Positions 26,116 through 34,646 of a stretch of DNA of 64,000 nt are shown one piece after another. The DNA is from Phycisphaeraceae bacterium (GTDB lineage Bacteria > Planctomycetota > Phycisphaerae > Phycisphaerales > SM1A02), in assembly GCA_019636755.1 (NCBI GenBank), contig JAHBWZ010000003.1, positions 495,684-559,683 of the forward strand, given 5' to 3'. The notes under the pieces were generated by a model. The model saw nothing but the letters and a program-made list of their open reading frames with translations, was not told the origin of the DNA and did not search any database. The position numbers were made by a program, and so were the translations under genes. Each line of letters starts with the position of its first letter. Within the stretch, counting starts at the first letter, position 1.

Positions 26116-26841
26116 ATGAAACCGACCCCGCTGAAGCTCGAGATCCTCGCCCAACCGACCGACACGACCTGCGGCCCCACCTGTCTGCACGCGGTCTACC
26201 GCTACTACGGCGACGACATCGCACTCAGTCGCGTGATCGAGGAGACGCACATCCTCGAGGGCGGAGGAACGCTCGCCGTCTTTCTCGCCTGCCATGCGCT
26301 CCGACGCGGCTACCGCGCGCGCATCTACACCTACAACCTGCGCGTCTTCGACCCATCGTGGTTCGACCCTGACAGGACGGTTGATCTCGCGGAGCGTCTC
26401 CGCGCCCAGATGCGGTCGAAGAGCAAGGCGAAGCTGCACCTGGCGTCACATGCATACCTGGATTTCCTGTCGCTCGGCGGCGAAGTCCGCTTCCGGGACC
26501 TCTCAGCCGACCTGCTGCGGAAGTACCTGCGTCGGGGCGCCCCGATCCTGACCGGCCTCAGCGCCACCTACCTCTACCACTGCCCGCGGGAAACCGACGA
26601 ACCGCTGCGCTACGACGACCTGCACGGCCTGCCGCAGGGACACTTCGTCGTTCTCGGCGGGTATGACCGCACAACGCGGTGTGTGCAGGTGGCCGATCCC
26701 CTGCGGGACAATCCCCCTTTCCGGTCGCATCACTACGACGTCAGCTTCGACCGCCTGGTCGGCGCGATCATGCTGGGCGTCCTGACCTACGATGCGAACC
26801 TGCTCATCGTCGAACCCGATCCGGACAAGCACCATGCCTGA
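26116..26841 (+). CDS. C39-like papain-fold peptidase
   Basis: 241 residues without a signal peptide or membrane helix, so cytoplasmic. The N-terminal motif LAQPTDTTCGPTCLHAVYRY supplies Gln13 (oxyanion) and nucleophile Cys19. GHFVVLGGYD supplies His176 and VQVADPL supplies Asp194. This is the bacteriocin-processing-type C39 fold, but it is stand-alone and not fused to an ABC transporter. The likely role is trimming a peptide or removing a tag made by the neighbouring ligases. The stop overlaps the start of the ATP-grasp gene by 8 nt, which argues for coupled translation. The substrate is unknown; an amidase or transglutaminase-like activity cannot be excluded. Confidence 0.82.
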   Translation: MKPTPLKLEILAQPTDTTCGPTCLHAVYRYYGDDIALSRVIEETHILEGGGTLAVFLACHALRRGYRARIYTYNLRVFDPSWFDPDRTVDLAERLRAQMRSKSKAKLHLASHAYLDFLSLGGEVRFRDLSADLLRKYLRRGAPILTGLSATYLYHCPRETDEPLRYDDLHGLPQGHFVVLGGYDRTTRCVQVADPLRDNPPFRSHHYDVSFDRLVGAIMLGVLTYDANLLIVEPDPDKHHA

Positions 26842-28459
26842 CGCCCATGACGTCGTCGACGCACCCGAAGAGCCGGCGGATGAGCCTCCTTCTTCCTCGT
26901 CCGCGCCGTCGCCCGCGCCGGACGGTGGCCGGACGGAATCCGCATCTCGGCGGCGGGACGCCCGGGGCGCCACGGATCACCGGGACGCGCACGATCGGAA
27001 CGGTCGGAGCATCCTGATCGTCGTCGACAATCCGAAGCGATGGCCGCTGCACATCCCGGGGATCGAGGTCGTCGCCGCGCGGGAGTATCTCACGGACTCG
27101 AAGTACGCAGCGCGCTCGGGCGTCCACGTCTTCAATCTCTGCCGGTCACACAGGTACCAGACGACGGGATACTACGTGTCGCTGCTCGCGACCGCGCGCG
27201 AGCACCGGCCGCTCCCCACGATCTCGACACTCCAGGACCTCCGACTGGCACCCGTTCTCCGTGTCGCGTCCAACGAGCTCGACGAACTGATCCAGTCATC
27301 GCTGCGATCACTCCGGAGCGACAGCTTCCAGTTGAGCGTCTACTTCGGCCGCAACGTCTCCCCCCGCTACCTGCGCCTTTCCCTGGCGCTCTTCAACCAG
27401 TTCCCGGCTCCGCTGCTTCGAGCAAGCTTCGTCCGGCACCAGGGCGCATGGGAACTCGAGGGTGTCCGGATCATCGGCACAAGTGAGATTCCGGACGAGC
27501 ACCGCCCCTTCGTCGTCGAACAGGCGGAGGCGTACTTCCGGCGCCCGATCCGGAAGCGCAAGCCGCGTGCTCACCCACGATTCGACATGGCGATCCTCCG
27601 CGACGAGCACGAGTCCATGCCTCCCTCCGATCCCGAGGCAATCGAGAAGTTCGTCGACGCGGCCGAGTCGCTGGGCTTCCGGACCGAACTCATCACCCGC
27701 GATGACTACGGCCGTCTGGCGGAGTTCGACTCGCTCCTCATCCGCGAGACGACGCGTGTGAATCACCACACGTTCCGCTTCGCGCGGCGGGCCACGGCAG
27801 AGGGCCTCGTTGTCGTCGACGATCCGGACTCGATCCTCCGCTGCACGAACAAAGTCTTTCTCACGGAACTCATGACGCGGCACGAGATCCCGATCCCGCG
27901 CTCCGTGATCGTCTCACGCGATACCGCGGACCTGGTCGGGCAATCGATCGGCTTCCCCTGCGTGATCAAGCAGCCGGACTCCTCGTTCTCGCTCGGCGTC
28001 GAGAAGATCGACTCGGCGGAGACGTTCGAACGGGACCTCCCCCGCCTCTTCGAGCAGACCGAACTGCTGCTTGCCCAGGAGTTCGTCCCGACCGACTTCG
28101 ACTGGCGCATCGGTGTCCTCGCCGGCGAGCCGCTCTTCGCATGTCGATACTACATGGCCCGTAAGCACTGGCAGATCTACCGGCACGAGGGCGGCCGATC
28201 GGAGTCAGGCACGGCGGACACCATCCCGGTGGAAGACGCTCCTCCGCGCGTCGTCTCGCTTGCCGTCCGCGCCGCCCGCCTCATCGGAACCGGCCTGTAC
28301 GGTGTCGACATCAAGGTCATCCGGAACCGGCCGGTCATCATCGAGATCAATGACAACCCGAGCATCGACGCCGACGTCGAGGATCGTGTGCTCGGCGACG
28401 AGCTCTACCGCAGGATCATCGAGTACTTCGTCGATCGCCTCGAAGCACGCCGCCGCTGA
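26834..28459 (+). CDS. RimK-like ATP-grasp ligase with RLAN domain
   Basis: 541 residues. The first ~60 are a disordered acidic/Pro/Ser-rich leader. Residues ~60-230 form the RLAN domain (RSILIVVDNPKRWPLHIPGI, VHVFNLCRSHRYQTTGYYVS). Residues ~260-541 are an ATP-grasp of the RimK type: LIRETTRVNHHTFRFARRA, NKVFLTELMTRHEIPIPRS, FPCVIKQPDSSFSLGVEKI, LLAQEFVPTDFDWRIGVLAG and YGVDIKVIRNRPVIIEINDN with the metal-binding E-x-N. Enzymes of this class form amide bonds through acyl-phosphates, often adding Glu to peptides or amino acids. It overlaps the peptidase gene by 8 nt and lies 22 nt before the GCS2 gene. The amino-acid acceptor is unknown. Confidence 0.88.
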   Translation: MPDAHDVVDAPEEPADEPPSSSSAPSPAPDGGRTESASRRRDARGATDHRDAHDRNGRSILIVVDNPKRWPLHIPGIEVVAAREYLTDSKYAARSGVHVFNLCRSHRYQTTGYYVSLLATAREHRPLPTISTLQDLRLAPVLRVASNELDELIQSSLRSLRSDSFQLSVYFGRNVSPRYLRLSLALFNQFPAPLLRASFVRHQGAWELEGVRIIGTSEIPDEHRPFVVEQAEAYFRRPIRKRKPRAHPRFDMAILRDEHESMPPSDPEAIEKFVDAAESLGFRTELITRDDYGRLAEFDSLLIRETTRVNHHTFRFARRATAEGLVVVDDPDSILRCTNKVFLTELMTRHEIPIPRSVIVSRDTADLVGQSIGFPCVIKQPDSSFSLGVEKIDSAETFERDLPRLFEQTELLLAQEFVPTDFDWRIGVLAGEPLFACRYYMARKHWQIYRHEGGRSESGTADTIPVEDAPPRVVSLAVRAARLIGTGLYGVDIKVIRNRPVIIEINDNPSIDADVEDRVLGDELYRRIIEYFVDRLEARRR

Positions 28460-28481
28460 CAGGAAGCAGGATCCACCCGCC

Positions 28482-29744
28482 ATGGAAGGCACGACCGCCG
28501 CATACCGCTACGACATAGGACTCTTCGGCGCCTACGGCGTCGAACTCGAGTACATGATCGTCGATGCCCGGACGCTCGATGTCATGCCGATCGCCGATCG
28601 GCTGCTGGCCCGCGAGGGCGGGCCCGGCGCATCAGATGCCTCGCCACCGTCACTGCACGGCGCCATCGACTGGTCCAACGAACTCACCGCGCACGTCATC
28701 GAGTTCAAGACGGCGACTCCGGCGCCGTCGCTGACCGGACTCGCTGATCGCTTCCTCTCGAGCGTCCGGCTTGCGAACGATCACCTCCGGGAGGAGGGCG
28801 CCATGCTCCTGCCGACGGCGATGCATCCCTGGATGGATCCCGAGCGGGAGATGCGGCTGTGGCCGCACGAATACGGTGAGGTCTATGCACTGCTGGACCG
28901 GATCTTCTCCTGCCGGGGACATGGGTGGGCGAACCTTCAGAGCGCGCACCTCAATCTTCCCTTCGCGGACGACGAGGAATTCGGTCGGCTGCACGCGGCG
29001 ATCCGCTGCATACTCCCGCTGATCCCGGCACTCGCCGCATCGTCCCCGATCGTCGAAGGACGCGTGACCGGCCTGCGCGACACCCGGCTGGAGACCTACA
29101 GGACCAACAGCCAGCGGATTCCCTCGTGCGCGGCACGCGTGATCCCGGAGCCCGTGTTCACCCGGGAAGCGTACGGCGCGGAGATCTTCCGAGCCATCGA
29201 TGCCGATCTCGCGCCGTTCGATCCGGCGAGGATCCTTCACCACGAGTGGATGAACGCACGGGGCTGCATTGCGCGGTTCATGCGCGGCGCAATCGAGATC
29301 CGCCTCGTGGACGTGCAGGAGAGTCCAGGGGCAGACTGCGCGATCCTGCGCCTGATCTGCGCGGTTCTCGAGGCACTGACACGGGAGATCCTTTCTCCCC
29401 TTGCCGCGCAGCAGGCGATCGCGGTCGAGCCGCTCCACGCGGCGCTCCTTGCCGGTATCCGCGATGCTGAGGAAGCCGTGATCGACGATCGCAGCATACT
29501 CTCCGCACTCGGGCTTCCCGCACTGGCCTGTCGAGCCGGCGATGCATGGCGCATGCTGCGAGAACGGACGCTGACCACGGCGGGGCCATGGGACACGGCG
29601 CTCGACATCATCGAGCGCCGCGGCACACTCGCCACGCGGATCCTGCATGCTGCCGGCGATGCGCCGTCACGGGACCGGCTTCGCAGCATCTATCTTGAGC
29701 TTGCCGGGTGTCTGCAGCATGGTCACCTCTTCGATCCGACATGA
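28482..29744 (+). CDS. GCS2-type glutamate-cysteine ligase-like enzyme
   Basis: 420 residues. FGAYGVELEYMIVDARTLDV holds the GxExE motif of the carboxylate-amine ligase fold; IDWSNELTAHVIEFKTATP, WANLQSAHLNLPFADDEEF, SSPIVEGRVTGLRDTRLETY and GAIEIRLVDVQESPGADC match the GCS2 subgroup. This group shares its fold with glutamine synthetase and links the gamma-carboxylate of Glu (or a related acid) to an amine using ATP. In this operon it is more likely one of two amidoligases building a small peptide than a glutathione enzyme, since no gshB is present. It starts 22 nt after the ATP-grasp stop; its stop overlaps the next ATG (ATGA). Confidence 0.87.
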   Translation: MEGTTAAYRYDIGLFGAYGVELEYMIVDARTLDVMPIADRLLAREGGPGASDASPPSLHGAIDWSNELTAHVIEFKTATPAPSLTGLADRFLSSVRLANDHLREEGAMLLPTAMHPWMDPEREMRLWPHEYGEVYALLDRIFSCRGHGWANLQSAHLNLPFADDEEFGRLHAAIRCILPLIPALAASSPIVEGRVTGLRDTRLETYRTNSQRIPSCAARVIPEPVFTREAYGAEIFRAIDADLAPFDPARILHHEWMNARGCIARFMRGAIEIRLVDVQESPGADCAILRLICAVLEALTREILSPLAAQQAIAVEPLHAALLAGIRDAEEAVIDDRSILSALGLPALACRAGDAWRMLRERTLTTAGPWDTALDIIERRGTLATRILHAAGDAPSRDRLRSIYLELAGCLQHGHLFDPT

Positions 29745-30505
29745 CCCGCGGACGCTCGGTCACCCCCCGGTCGAATCAGCTGCTCATCACCTGTGAGCAC
29801 GGTGGCCATGCCGTCCCGACCGATCTTCGCCCGATCTTCCTCGGCGCGGGCGAGATCCTGCGTTCACACCGCGGCTGGGATCCGGGCGCCCTGGCGGTCG
29901 CGGTCGAACTTGCTGCCGGAACCTCGGCGCCGCTGCTGGCCACAACGATCTCACGACTTGTTGTCGAGTGCAATCGTTCCGTCGGTCACCCGAGGCTCTT
30001 CTCGGAGTTCACCCGCCACCTGGATCCATCGCAGCGGAAGTCGCTGCTCGATCGCTGCTACTTTCCGCACCGTCACGCGGTTGAATCGATCCTGGAGGCG
30101 CTCACACGCGTGTCGCCGACGGTGCATCTGGGGATTCACTCCTTCACGCCGGTGCTCGACGGGTACATTCGTCGAGTGGACATCGGCATACTCTTCGACC
30201 CGGCGCGCCCGTTCGAGCGGAGCGTCGCCGGCCGACTGCGCCGCCGGATCCTGCATGCGGCTCCCGGCCTGCGCGTCCGATTCAATGCGCCGTACCGCGG
30301 AACCAGCGACGGCCTGACGACGGCACTTCGCGGGCGGTTCTCCGTTGCGCGATACGCGGGCATCGAGATCGAGATCAACCAGAATCTCGTCAGGTCGCGG
30401 GCGCGGCAGCGCGCAATCGCGGGCCTGCTGATTGATGCTGCGGTCGGGCGCGATGATGTCCCGGCCGTCACCTCCGGCCGCGGTGATCACTCGCCCGCGG
30501 CGTGA
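29741..30505 (+). CDS. N-formylglutamate amidohydrolase family protein
   Basis: 254 residues with family motifs LLITCEHGGHAVP (metal-binding Glu-His), SHRGWDPGALAVAVELA, TTISRLVVECNRSVGHPRLF, VHLGIHSFTPVLDG and GIEIEINQNLV. The family comprises zinc-dependent amidases related to carboxypeptidases that release acyl groups or amino acids from N-acyl-glutamate-like compounds. Its start overlaps the GCS2 stop, closing a four-gene set (peptidase, ATP-grasp, GCS2, amidohydrolase). It probably removes a Glu-linked group in the same pathway rather than degrading histidine; no hut genes are nearby. No clear terminator follows; a repeat-rich gene-poor region begins. Confidence 0.88.
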   Translation: MTRGRSVTPRSNQLLITCEHGGHAVPTDLRPIFLGAGEILRSHRGWDPGALAVAVELAAGTSAPLLATTISRLVVECNRSVGHPRLFSEFTRHLDPSQRKSLLDRCYFPHRHAVESILEALTRVSPTVHLGIHSFTPVLDGYIRRVDIGILFDPARPFERSVAGRLRRRILHAAPGLRVRFNAPYRGTSDGLTTALRGRFSVARYAGIEIEINQNLVRSRARQRAIAGLLIDAAVGRDDVPAVTSGRGDHSPAA

Positions 30506-31414
30506 GCGACATCGACGATGGTGCCGGCCGACAGCGCCGGATGTGCGAGGCGCTGCGGCGTGCGTGGACGGCGCGATGCGGCGGTCCGGTGGCCTGACCC
30601 GGCTGCTGAGTGTGGATGGGTCGGACAGAATCGGTCCTGGACCCCGACAGCGCCGTCCGGCGCGGGGGCCTCGGTGGCTTGCGCGGCGGCGTGCAGACCC
30701 GACCCGCGATCAGGCACGGATCGCGTCCGCCCAGGGCCGGATCGTGACGGTGCCGGTGCAGCAACGCCTTTGACGACAGGTGAAGCGGCGCCCGCCGTGC
30801 CCGGCTGTCGAGTCGCCCATGCGTCGGGGCGCGCCGGCTCTTCCTGCGATGGATGTCCGTGGCATGCCGGACACATGCTCTGACGAGCGGCAGTCGTGTG
30901 ATAAGGGCGATCTGCCATCGCCGTTCCGCAGGGAGCGTGGGGCGCTCCCGACCGGACACCGTCAGCGCCTGCCGCAACCGCGCGCCGCGGCGCTCCACAG
31001 GGACGGCGAGCCCCCGACCGCCTCGATCGTCCGGTGGCGTGCCATGCACCCGCGGCTGCGGGATCGGCGTGCCTGTCACGGCGAGATCCGTGTGGGCGTG
31101 CCATGCACCCGCGGCTGCAGGATCGGCGTGCCTGTCACGGCGAGGTCCGGCACGGGCGTGCCTGTCTTCCCCGCGTCCCGTCGCTCCGCCCGCGATCGCA
31201 GACTTCCCGAAGCATTTTCATCAGACCTGGTCGACCACGTCCCCCCGCCCCGTACCTTCAATCCTGCAGTGCCGCCGTCACCGGTCGGGGTGCTCCCGTC
31301 GTGGGGCGCCGGGCGGCGGACACTGTCGCAGAGGCGGCCCGGCGTGTGATTGACCGGCGCCTCCGGCACCGCACGCCGTGCCGCCGCTGCGCACACTCCG
31401 GGGAGCCATGCTCG
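30506..31414. other. Gene-poor region with 30-bp repeat array ahead of the RAYT-like gene
   Basis: About 900 bp with no supported gene on either strand; open frames here lack motifs and ribosome sites. It contains the tandem repeat array at 31039-31187. Downstream of it, the segment 31196-31245 (cgatcgcagacttcccgaag, later cctggtcgaccac) resembles 35464-35537, next to the second array. No tRNA or other RNA gene was recognised. Confidence 0.65.
31039..31187 (+). repeat. Tandem ~30-bp repeat array A (five units), REP-like
   Basis: Units start at 31039, 31069, 31098, 31128 and 31158 (spacing 29-30). Each begins gtgcc, alternating gtgccatgcacccgcggctg and gtgcctgtcacggcgag, so a ~59-bp double unit is repeated. 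There are no unique spacers, so it is not CRISPR. It shares its core with array B and lies 228 bp before the RAYT-like gene, the usual setting of REP sequences. Confidence 0.75.
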
Positions 31415-32464
31415 ATGCGCCTACGTCGTGACACAATCGACCCGAACGTCCGCGGCACCTATCTCTGCACTTCCATCTGCGTCCGCGGCGCCGGCCTGCT
31501 CGCCGGGGATCACGATGGCGCCCGGGTGGATCGCCGCGGATGGCTCGAGAAGCGACTCGCTGTCCTCGCCGGCATCTTCGCGGTCGACATCAACACCTTC
31601 ACGATCGAAGAGACCGCGATGCATCTGGTCGTGTCCAACCGACCGGACATCACCGCCACCTGGACGCCCGAGGAGGTCGCCCGACGGTGGCTCCGCTACC
31701 TCCCGCCCACCATCGGCAGGACCGGCCGCAAGCGCGAGGTGACCGACGCGGACATCCGGGCACTCGTCGAGGATGACACGGCGCTCGAAGCATGCCGCAA
31801 GCGACTCTCCTCCATCAGCGAACTGCACAAGGCGCTCAAGGAGCCGCTGGCGAAGCTGGTGAACAGGCTGGAACGGACCCGGGGTCACTTCTGGGGCCAG
31901 CGGTTCCGGTGTCTTCCGGCGCTGGACGAGTGTGCCCGGTTGATGGCGATGGTCGCCACCGATCTCCGCCCGGTCCGCTCGGGCGCCGCAGATCGACCGG
32001 AACGATGCCGGCACGCCGCGATCCGCCACCGGATCGACGCGCGGCGCACCGCGGTCGCGCGCCTGTCACGCGCTGCCGGCGCCCGCCGGTGGATCCGCAG
32101 CGGCCCGCTGACCGACGGGTTCCGATTCCCGCAGGAGCCCACGCCGTCGTTCCTGGCGCCGATCGAGCGCACGCCCGACGGCCGCGGCCTGCTGGCGCAC
32201 CACACGCTGGATGCGTACCTGGCCATCGTCGACGCGGCGAGTCGACTTCACCGGGGTCCCGGCGCCGCGAGCGCCTCCATCCCGGCCACCCTGGATCCCA
32301 TCCTGCAGAGATCCGGCATGGACTGCGCCCTGCTGACGATGCTGCTGAGTCCCGCGCAGAAGTGGATCGGCTCCGTGCTCGGCGGCCGCGATGCCTGCAC
32401 CCGGGAAGCGACGCGGCTGGGGTGTCGCGAAGTGAAGTCCGCGCTGAAGTTCGAGCCGCCGTGA
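31415..32464 (+). CDS. RAYT-like (REP-associated, Y1/IS200-related) transposase with degenerate active site
   Basis: 349 residues from ATG 31415. The layout matches planctomycete REP-associated transposases: GTYLCTSICVRGAGLLAGD at the start (usual form YHxxxRCVRRAFL), WLEKRLAVLAGIFAVDINTF, EEVARRWLRYLP, SELHKALKEPLAKLVNRLE, GHFWGQRFRCLPALDECA, DLRPVRSG (usual DLNPVRAG) and a C-terminal LDAYLAIVDAASRLHRG / IPATLDPILQRSGMD block. The HUH metal motif, normally NHxH, is TAMH here: the first His is Ala68 and only His70 remains. The aromatic residue usually two before DLNP is replaced (ATDLRP). It is full length and in frame, so either a domesticated DNA-binding protein or an early pseudogene. Confidence 0.72.
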   Translation: MRLRRDTIDPNVRGTYLCTSICVRGAGLLAGDHDGARVDRRGWLEKRLAVLAGIFAVDINTFTIEETAMHLVVSNRPDITATWTPEEVARRWLRYLPPTIGRTGRKREVTDADIRALVEDDTALEACRKRLSSISELHKALKEPLAKLVNRLERTRGHFWGQRFRCLPALDECARLMAMVATDLRPVRSGAADRPERCRHAAIRHRIDARRTAVARLSRAAGARRWIRSGPLTDGFRFPQEPTPSFLAPIERTPDGRGLLAHHTLDAYLAIVDAASRLHRGPGAASASIPATLDPILQRSGMDCALLTMLLSPAQKWIGSVLGGRDACTREATRLGCREVKSALKFEPP

Positions 32465-32680
32465 TGGCCGTGGCGCCACGTCACGACCCGGCGCGCCGAT
32501 ACTGTCCACGCGCTCACAGCATCGACGCAGCGTGCGGACGCGCCCGCCGGCTGCCCGGACGCCGACAGTGTTCCACCGCGCGATCGCCGGCGCGCAGGGA
32601 CACTGCCTCGCGGGCTCGGTACAGTCGCACACTTGCACGATCCGCCGCTCTCCCGATCAGCCGGAATACACGCGACCGGC

Positions 32681-33205
32681 TCACCCGGAACTCGGATCCG
32701 GCCTCCGCACGTAGCGCCTGAACGTGAACGAGTGTGCATGCGTCGCATCCGCCGGGTGCCGTTCCTCCTCGACCATCGTCCACTCTGACCGCGGCCACTC
32801 CGGAAACCGGGCATCACCCTCGAATGCGTCATCGATCCCGGTCAGGTCCAGTTCGTCCGCCATCGGCAGCGCGGCACGATACACCGCCTCGCCCCCGATG
32901 ATGAAGACCGTGTCACCTCCGGGTGCTTCGCGCGCATGGGCGATCGCGTCCTGAATCGACCTGGCCACGACTGCACCCGGCGTATCCGGGGGGAGCGAAC
33001 CCGAAAGCACGATGTTGGTCCGCCCGCGCAGCGGCGCCTTGAGCGACTCCCATGTCCGCCGGCCCATGACGACCGGGTGATGACGGGTCCGGGCCATGAA
33101 CCGGCGCATGTCATCCGGCAGATGCCAGGGAAGGCCGCCCTCACGACCGATGACGCCGTTCGCAGCCACCGCGGCGATGAGGATGATCCTGCAGTTGGTG
33201 TTCAC
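32681..33205 (-). CDS. folA: Dihydrofolate reductase
   Basis: 174 residues, normal DHFR length. It shows IILIAAVAANGVIGREGGLPWHLPDDMRRF, with the Trp-containing substrate loop and the acidic Asp26-type residue (PDDM), HHPVVMGRRTWESL, NIVLSGS, FIIGGEAVYRAALPMADELD and a C-terminal FTFRRYVRR strand. It reduces dihydrofolate with NADPH. The start is GTG 33205, giving the family N-terminus; an in-frame ATG at 33232 would add nine residues but would overlap the divergent DJ-1 gene start. thyA is not in the window. Confidence 0.93.
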   Translation of the reverse strand: MNTNCRIILIAAVAANGVIGREGGLPWHLPDDMRRFMARTRHHPVVMGRRTWESLKAPLRGRTNIVLSGSLPPDTPGAVVARSIQDAIAHAREAPGGDTVFIIGGEAVYRAALPMADELDLTGIDDAFEGDARFPEWPRSEWTMVEEERHPADATHAHSFTFRRYVRRPDPSSG

Positions 33206-33230
33206 CTGTACCACGATACACTCAGCGCCC

Positions 33231-33881
33231 ATGCATGCATCCCGCCCTCCGGAAGTGGTAGCGATTCTGCTCTTCAACGATGTGGAGGTGCTGGACTTCG
33301 CCGGGCCGCTGGAGGTCTTCGGCGTCACGGCGGAACACGAATCGCCCTCCCCCTTCCGCGTACTCACGGCAACGCCCGACGGCCGCGGCATCGTGGCCCG
33401 CACCGGCCTGCGCGTCCTGCCGGACACCTCGTGGGCGGCGCTGGCCGAGGCGTCCATCCTGGTCATCCCCGGCGGCCAGGGATCGCGCGCCGTCGTCGCG
33501 GATCCCGACCAGATGACACAGGTTCACCGGCTTGCCGGGAGCGCCGAGGTCACGCTCTCGGTCTGCACCGGCGCTCGCATCCTGGCCTGCGCCGGAATGC
33601 TGGACGGGCTCACGATCACGACGCATCATGTCGCCATCGCGGAATTGCGGGAGCGCGTCCCGTCGGCGACCGTCAGGACCGGCGTCCGATTCTGCGATAA
33701 CGGACGGATCGTGACCGCGGCGGGCGTCTCCGCGGGGATGGATGCTGCGCTGCACGTGGTCGGACGGCGCCTGGGCATACACGTCGCGGCACGGACTGCG
33801 CGACTCATGGAGTACCTGCCTCCGCGTTCGAGTGGTTCATGCGATGCGGAGCCCGCGGACGCTGGCCGACCGATGCACTGA
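33231..33881 (+). CDS. DJ-1/PfpI family protein
   Basis: 216 residues. VVAILLFNDVEVLDFAGPLEVF is the conserved start (with the Glu that pairs with the nucleophile), ILVIPGGQGSRAV is followed by LSVCTGARILACAGMLDG with the nucleophilic Cys, then TTHHVAIAEL with His and TAAGVSAGMDAALHVVGRRL. This subgroup (class I glutamine amidotransferase-like, often the N-terminal half of GlxA-type regulators) includes isonitrile hydratases and transcription factors, but no DNA-binding domain is present here, so an enzyme is likelier. It is divergent from folA with almost no spacer; GATACA at 33216 could be its -10 box. A terminator follows at 33990. Confidence 0.88.
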   Translation: MHASRPPEVVAILLFNDVEVLDFAGPLEVFGVTAEHESPSPFRVLTATPDGRGIVARTGLRVLPDTSWAALAEASILVIPGGQGSRAVVADPDQMTQVHRLAGSAEVTLSVCTGARILACAGMLDGLTITTHHVAIAELRERVPSATVRTGVRFCDNGRIVTAAGVSAGMDAALHVVGRRLGIHVAARTARLMEYLPPRSSGSCDAEPADAGRPMH

Positions 33882-33989
33882 CCCGACATCCGGGAGTGCA
33901 GCCCCGTGCGTGATCCGGCGGCATCTCGAGCAAGTCGAAGAGGCCGCTCCCGGAGGCCCGGTCGTCCGAAGCGAGTCGAAAGACAGCAA

Positions 33990-34026
33990 CCGCCCCCGGG
34001 GAGCATGCCTCCGGGGGCGGTTCTGC
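33990..34026. terminator. Bidirectional terminator between convergent genes
   Basis: A 10-bp stem (33990-33999 with 34011-34020) and 11-nt loop; ttctgc follows on the plus strand and ttgctgtctttcg on the minus strand. It lies between the DJ-1/PfpI stop (33881) and the dockerin gene stop (34116). Confidence 0.7.
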
Positions 34027-34115
34027 ATCGACGAGATGGCTGTGCATCGAAACGATCGGATCTCAGCGCCGAGCGGCGCTCAGGGGCGCCGATCCACTCG
34101 AGCTGGCGGTGTCCA

Positions 34116-34646
34116 TCATGCGGTCCACCAGACGAGGATGACGAGCAGATCCAGGAATCCCACCAGGCCATCATCGTTGAAGTCGCACTCGAGGAACTCC
34201 CGACCGCTCAGGAGCGGGTCGTGCCTCTGGTCATAGCACGCGAGCACGAGGAGGAGATCCGCGAACCCGATCCGGGCATCCTGGTTCACATCCGGATTCC
34301 GTCGGACCACGAGCGGACTGCCGCTGCCGGTGTCCGGAGGCGCCGGCGGATCGAGCACGGGCTTGCCGAGTCCGCGACCGATCCCGACACCGAGATCGAA
34401 CGCCCCCGCCTGCTTCCGGGACACATCGGCGTCGTCGTCGTCCCACGGATTCGGTCGCGGCGTGACCTCGTATGCTGACGTCGAGAGGAGCGAAGGATCG
34501 GCAACCGCGCTGTGCTTCATCTTCAGGCGCTCGATGGATGCTGCATCACCATCCGTCTCGAAGGCCGGAGCAGCGAGCGCGATGCCGGCTGACCAGTACA
34601 TGGCGGCGAGGCTGAGGTACGACGCTGAGAGGATTGCGTTCATCAT
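34116..34646 (-). CDS. Small secreted protein with dockerin-type tail
   Basis: 176 residues from ATG 34646, with AAGGAG 8 nt upstream. The signal peptide (about residues 1-25, LAAMYWSAGIALAAP) is followed by a linker rich in Asp (NPWDDDDADVSRK) and a C-terminal pair of calcium-loop repeats, NPDVNQDARIGFADLLLVLA and CDFNDDGLVGFLDLLVILVW. The repeat pair is the dockerin-like module attached to many Phycisphaerae secreted proteins; its binding partner is not established. There is no enzymatic domain between signal and tail, which is odd; it may be a carrier, or a shortened relative of the larger dockerin proteins. Confidence 0.75.
   Translation of the reverse strand: MMNAILSASYLSLAAMYWSAGIALAAPAFETDGDAASIERLKMKHSAVADPSLLSTSAYEVTPRPNPWDDDDADVSRKQAGAFDLGVGIGRGLGKPVLDPPAPPDTGSGSPLVVRRNPDVNQDARIGFADLLLVLACYDQRHDPLLSGREFLECDFNDDGLVGFLDLLVILVWWTA

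Noticed and set aside
29741..30505. Histidine-degradation enzyme (hut pathway)
   Set aside because: No hutH, hutU or hutI is nearby; the gene is embedded in the ligase operon, so the family name does not fix the pathway.
31039..31187. CRISPR array
   Set aside because: Units are adjacent or alternate in a 59-bp pattern with no unique spacers, and no cas genes are present.
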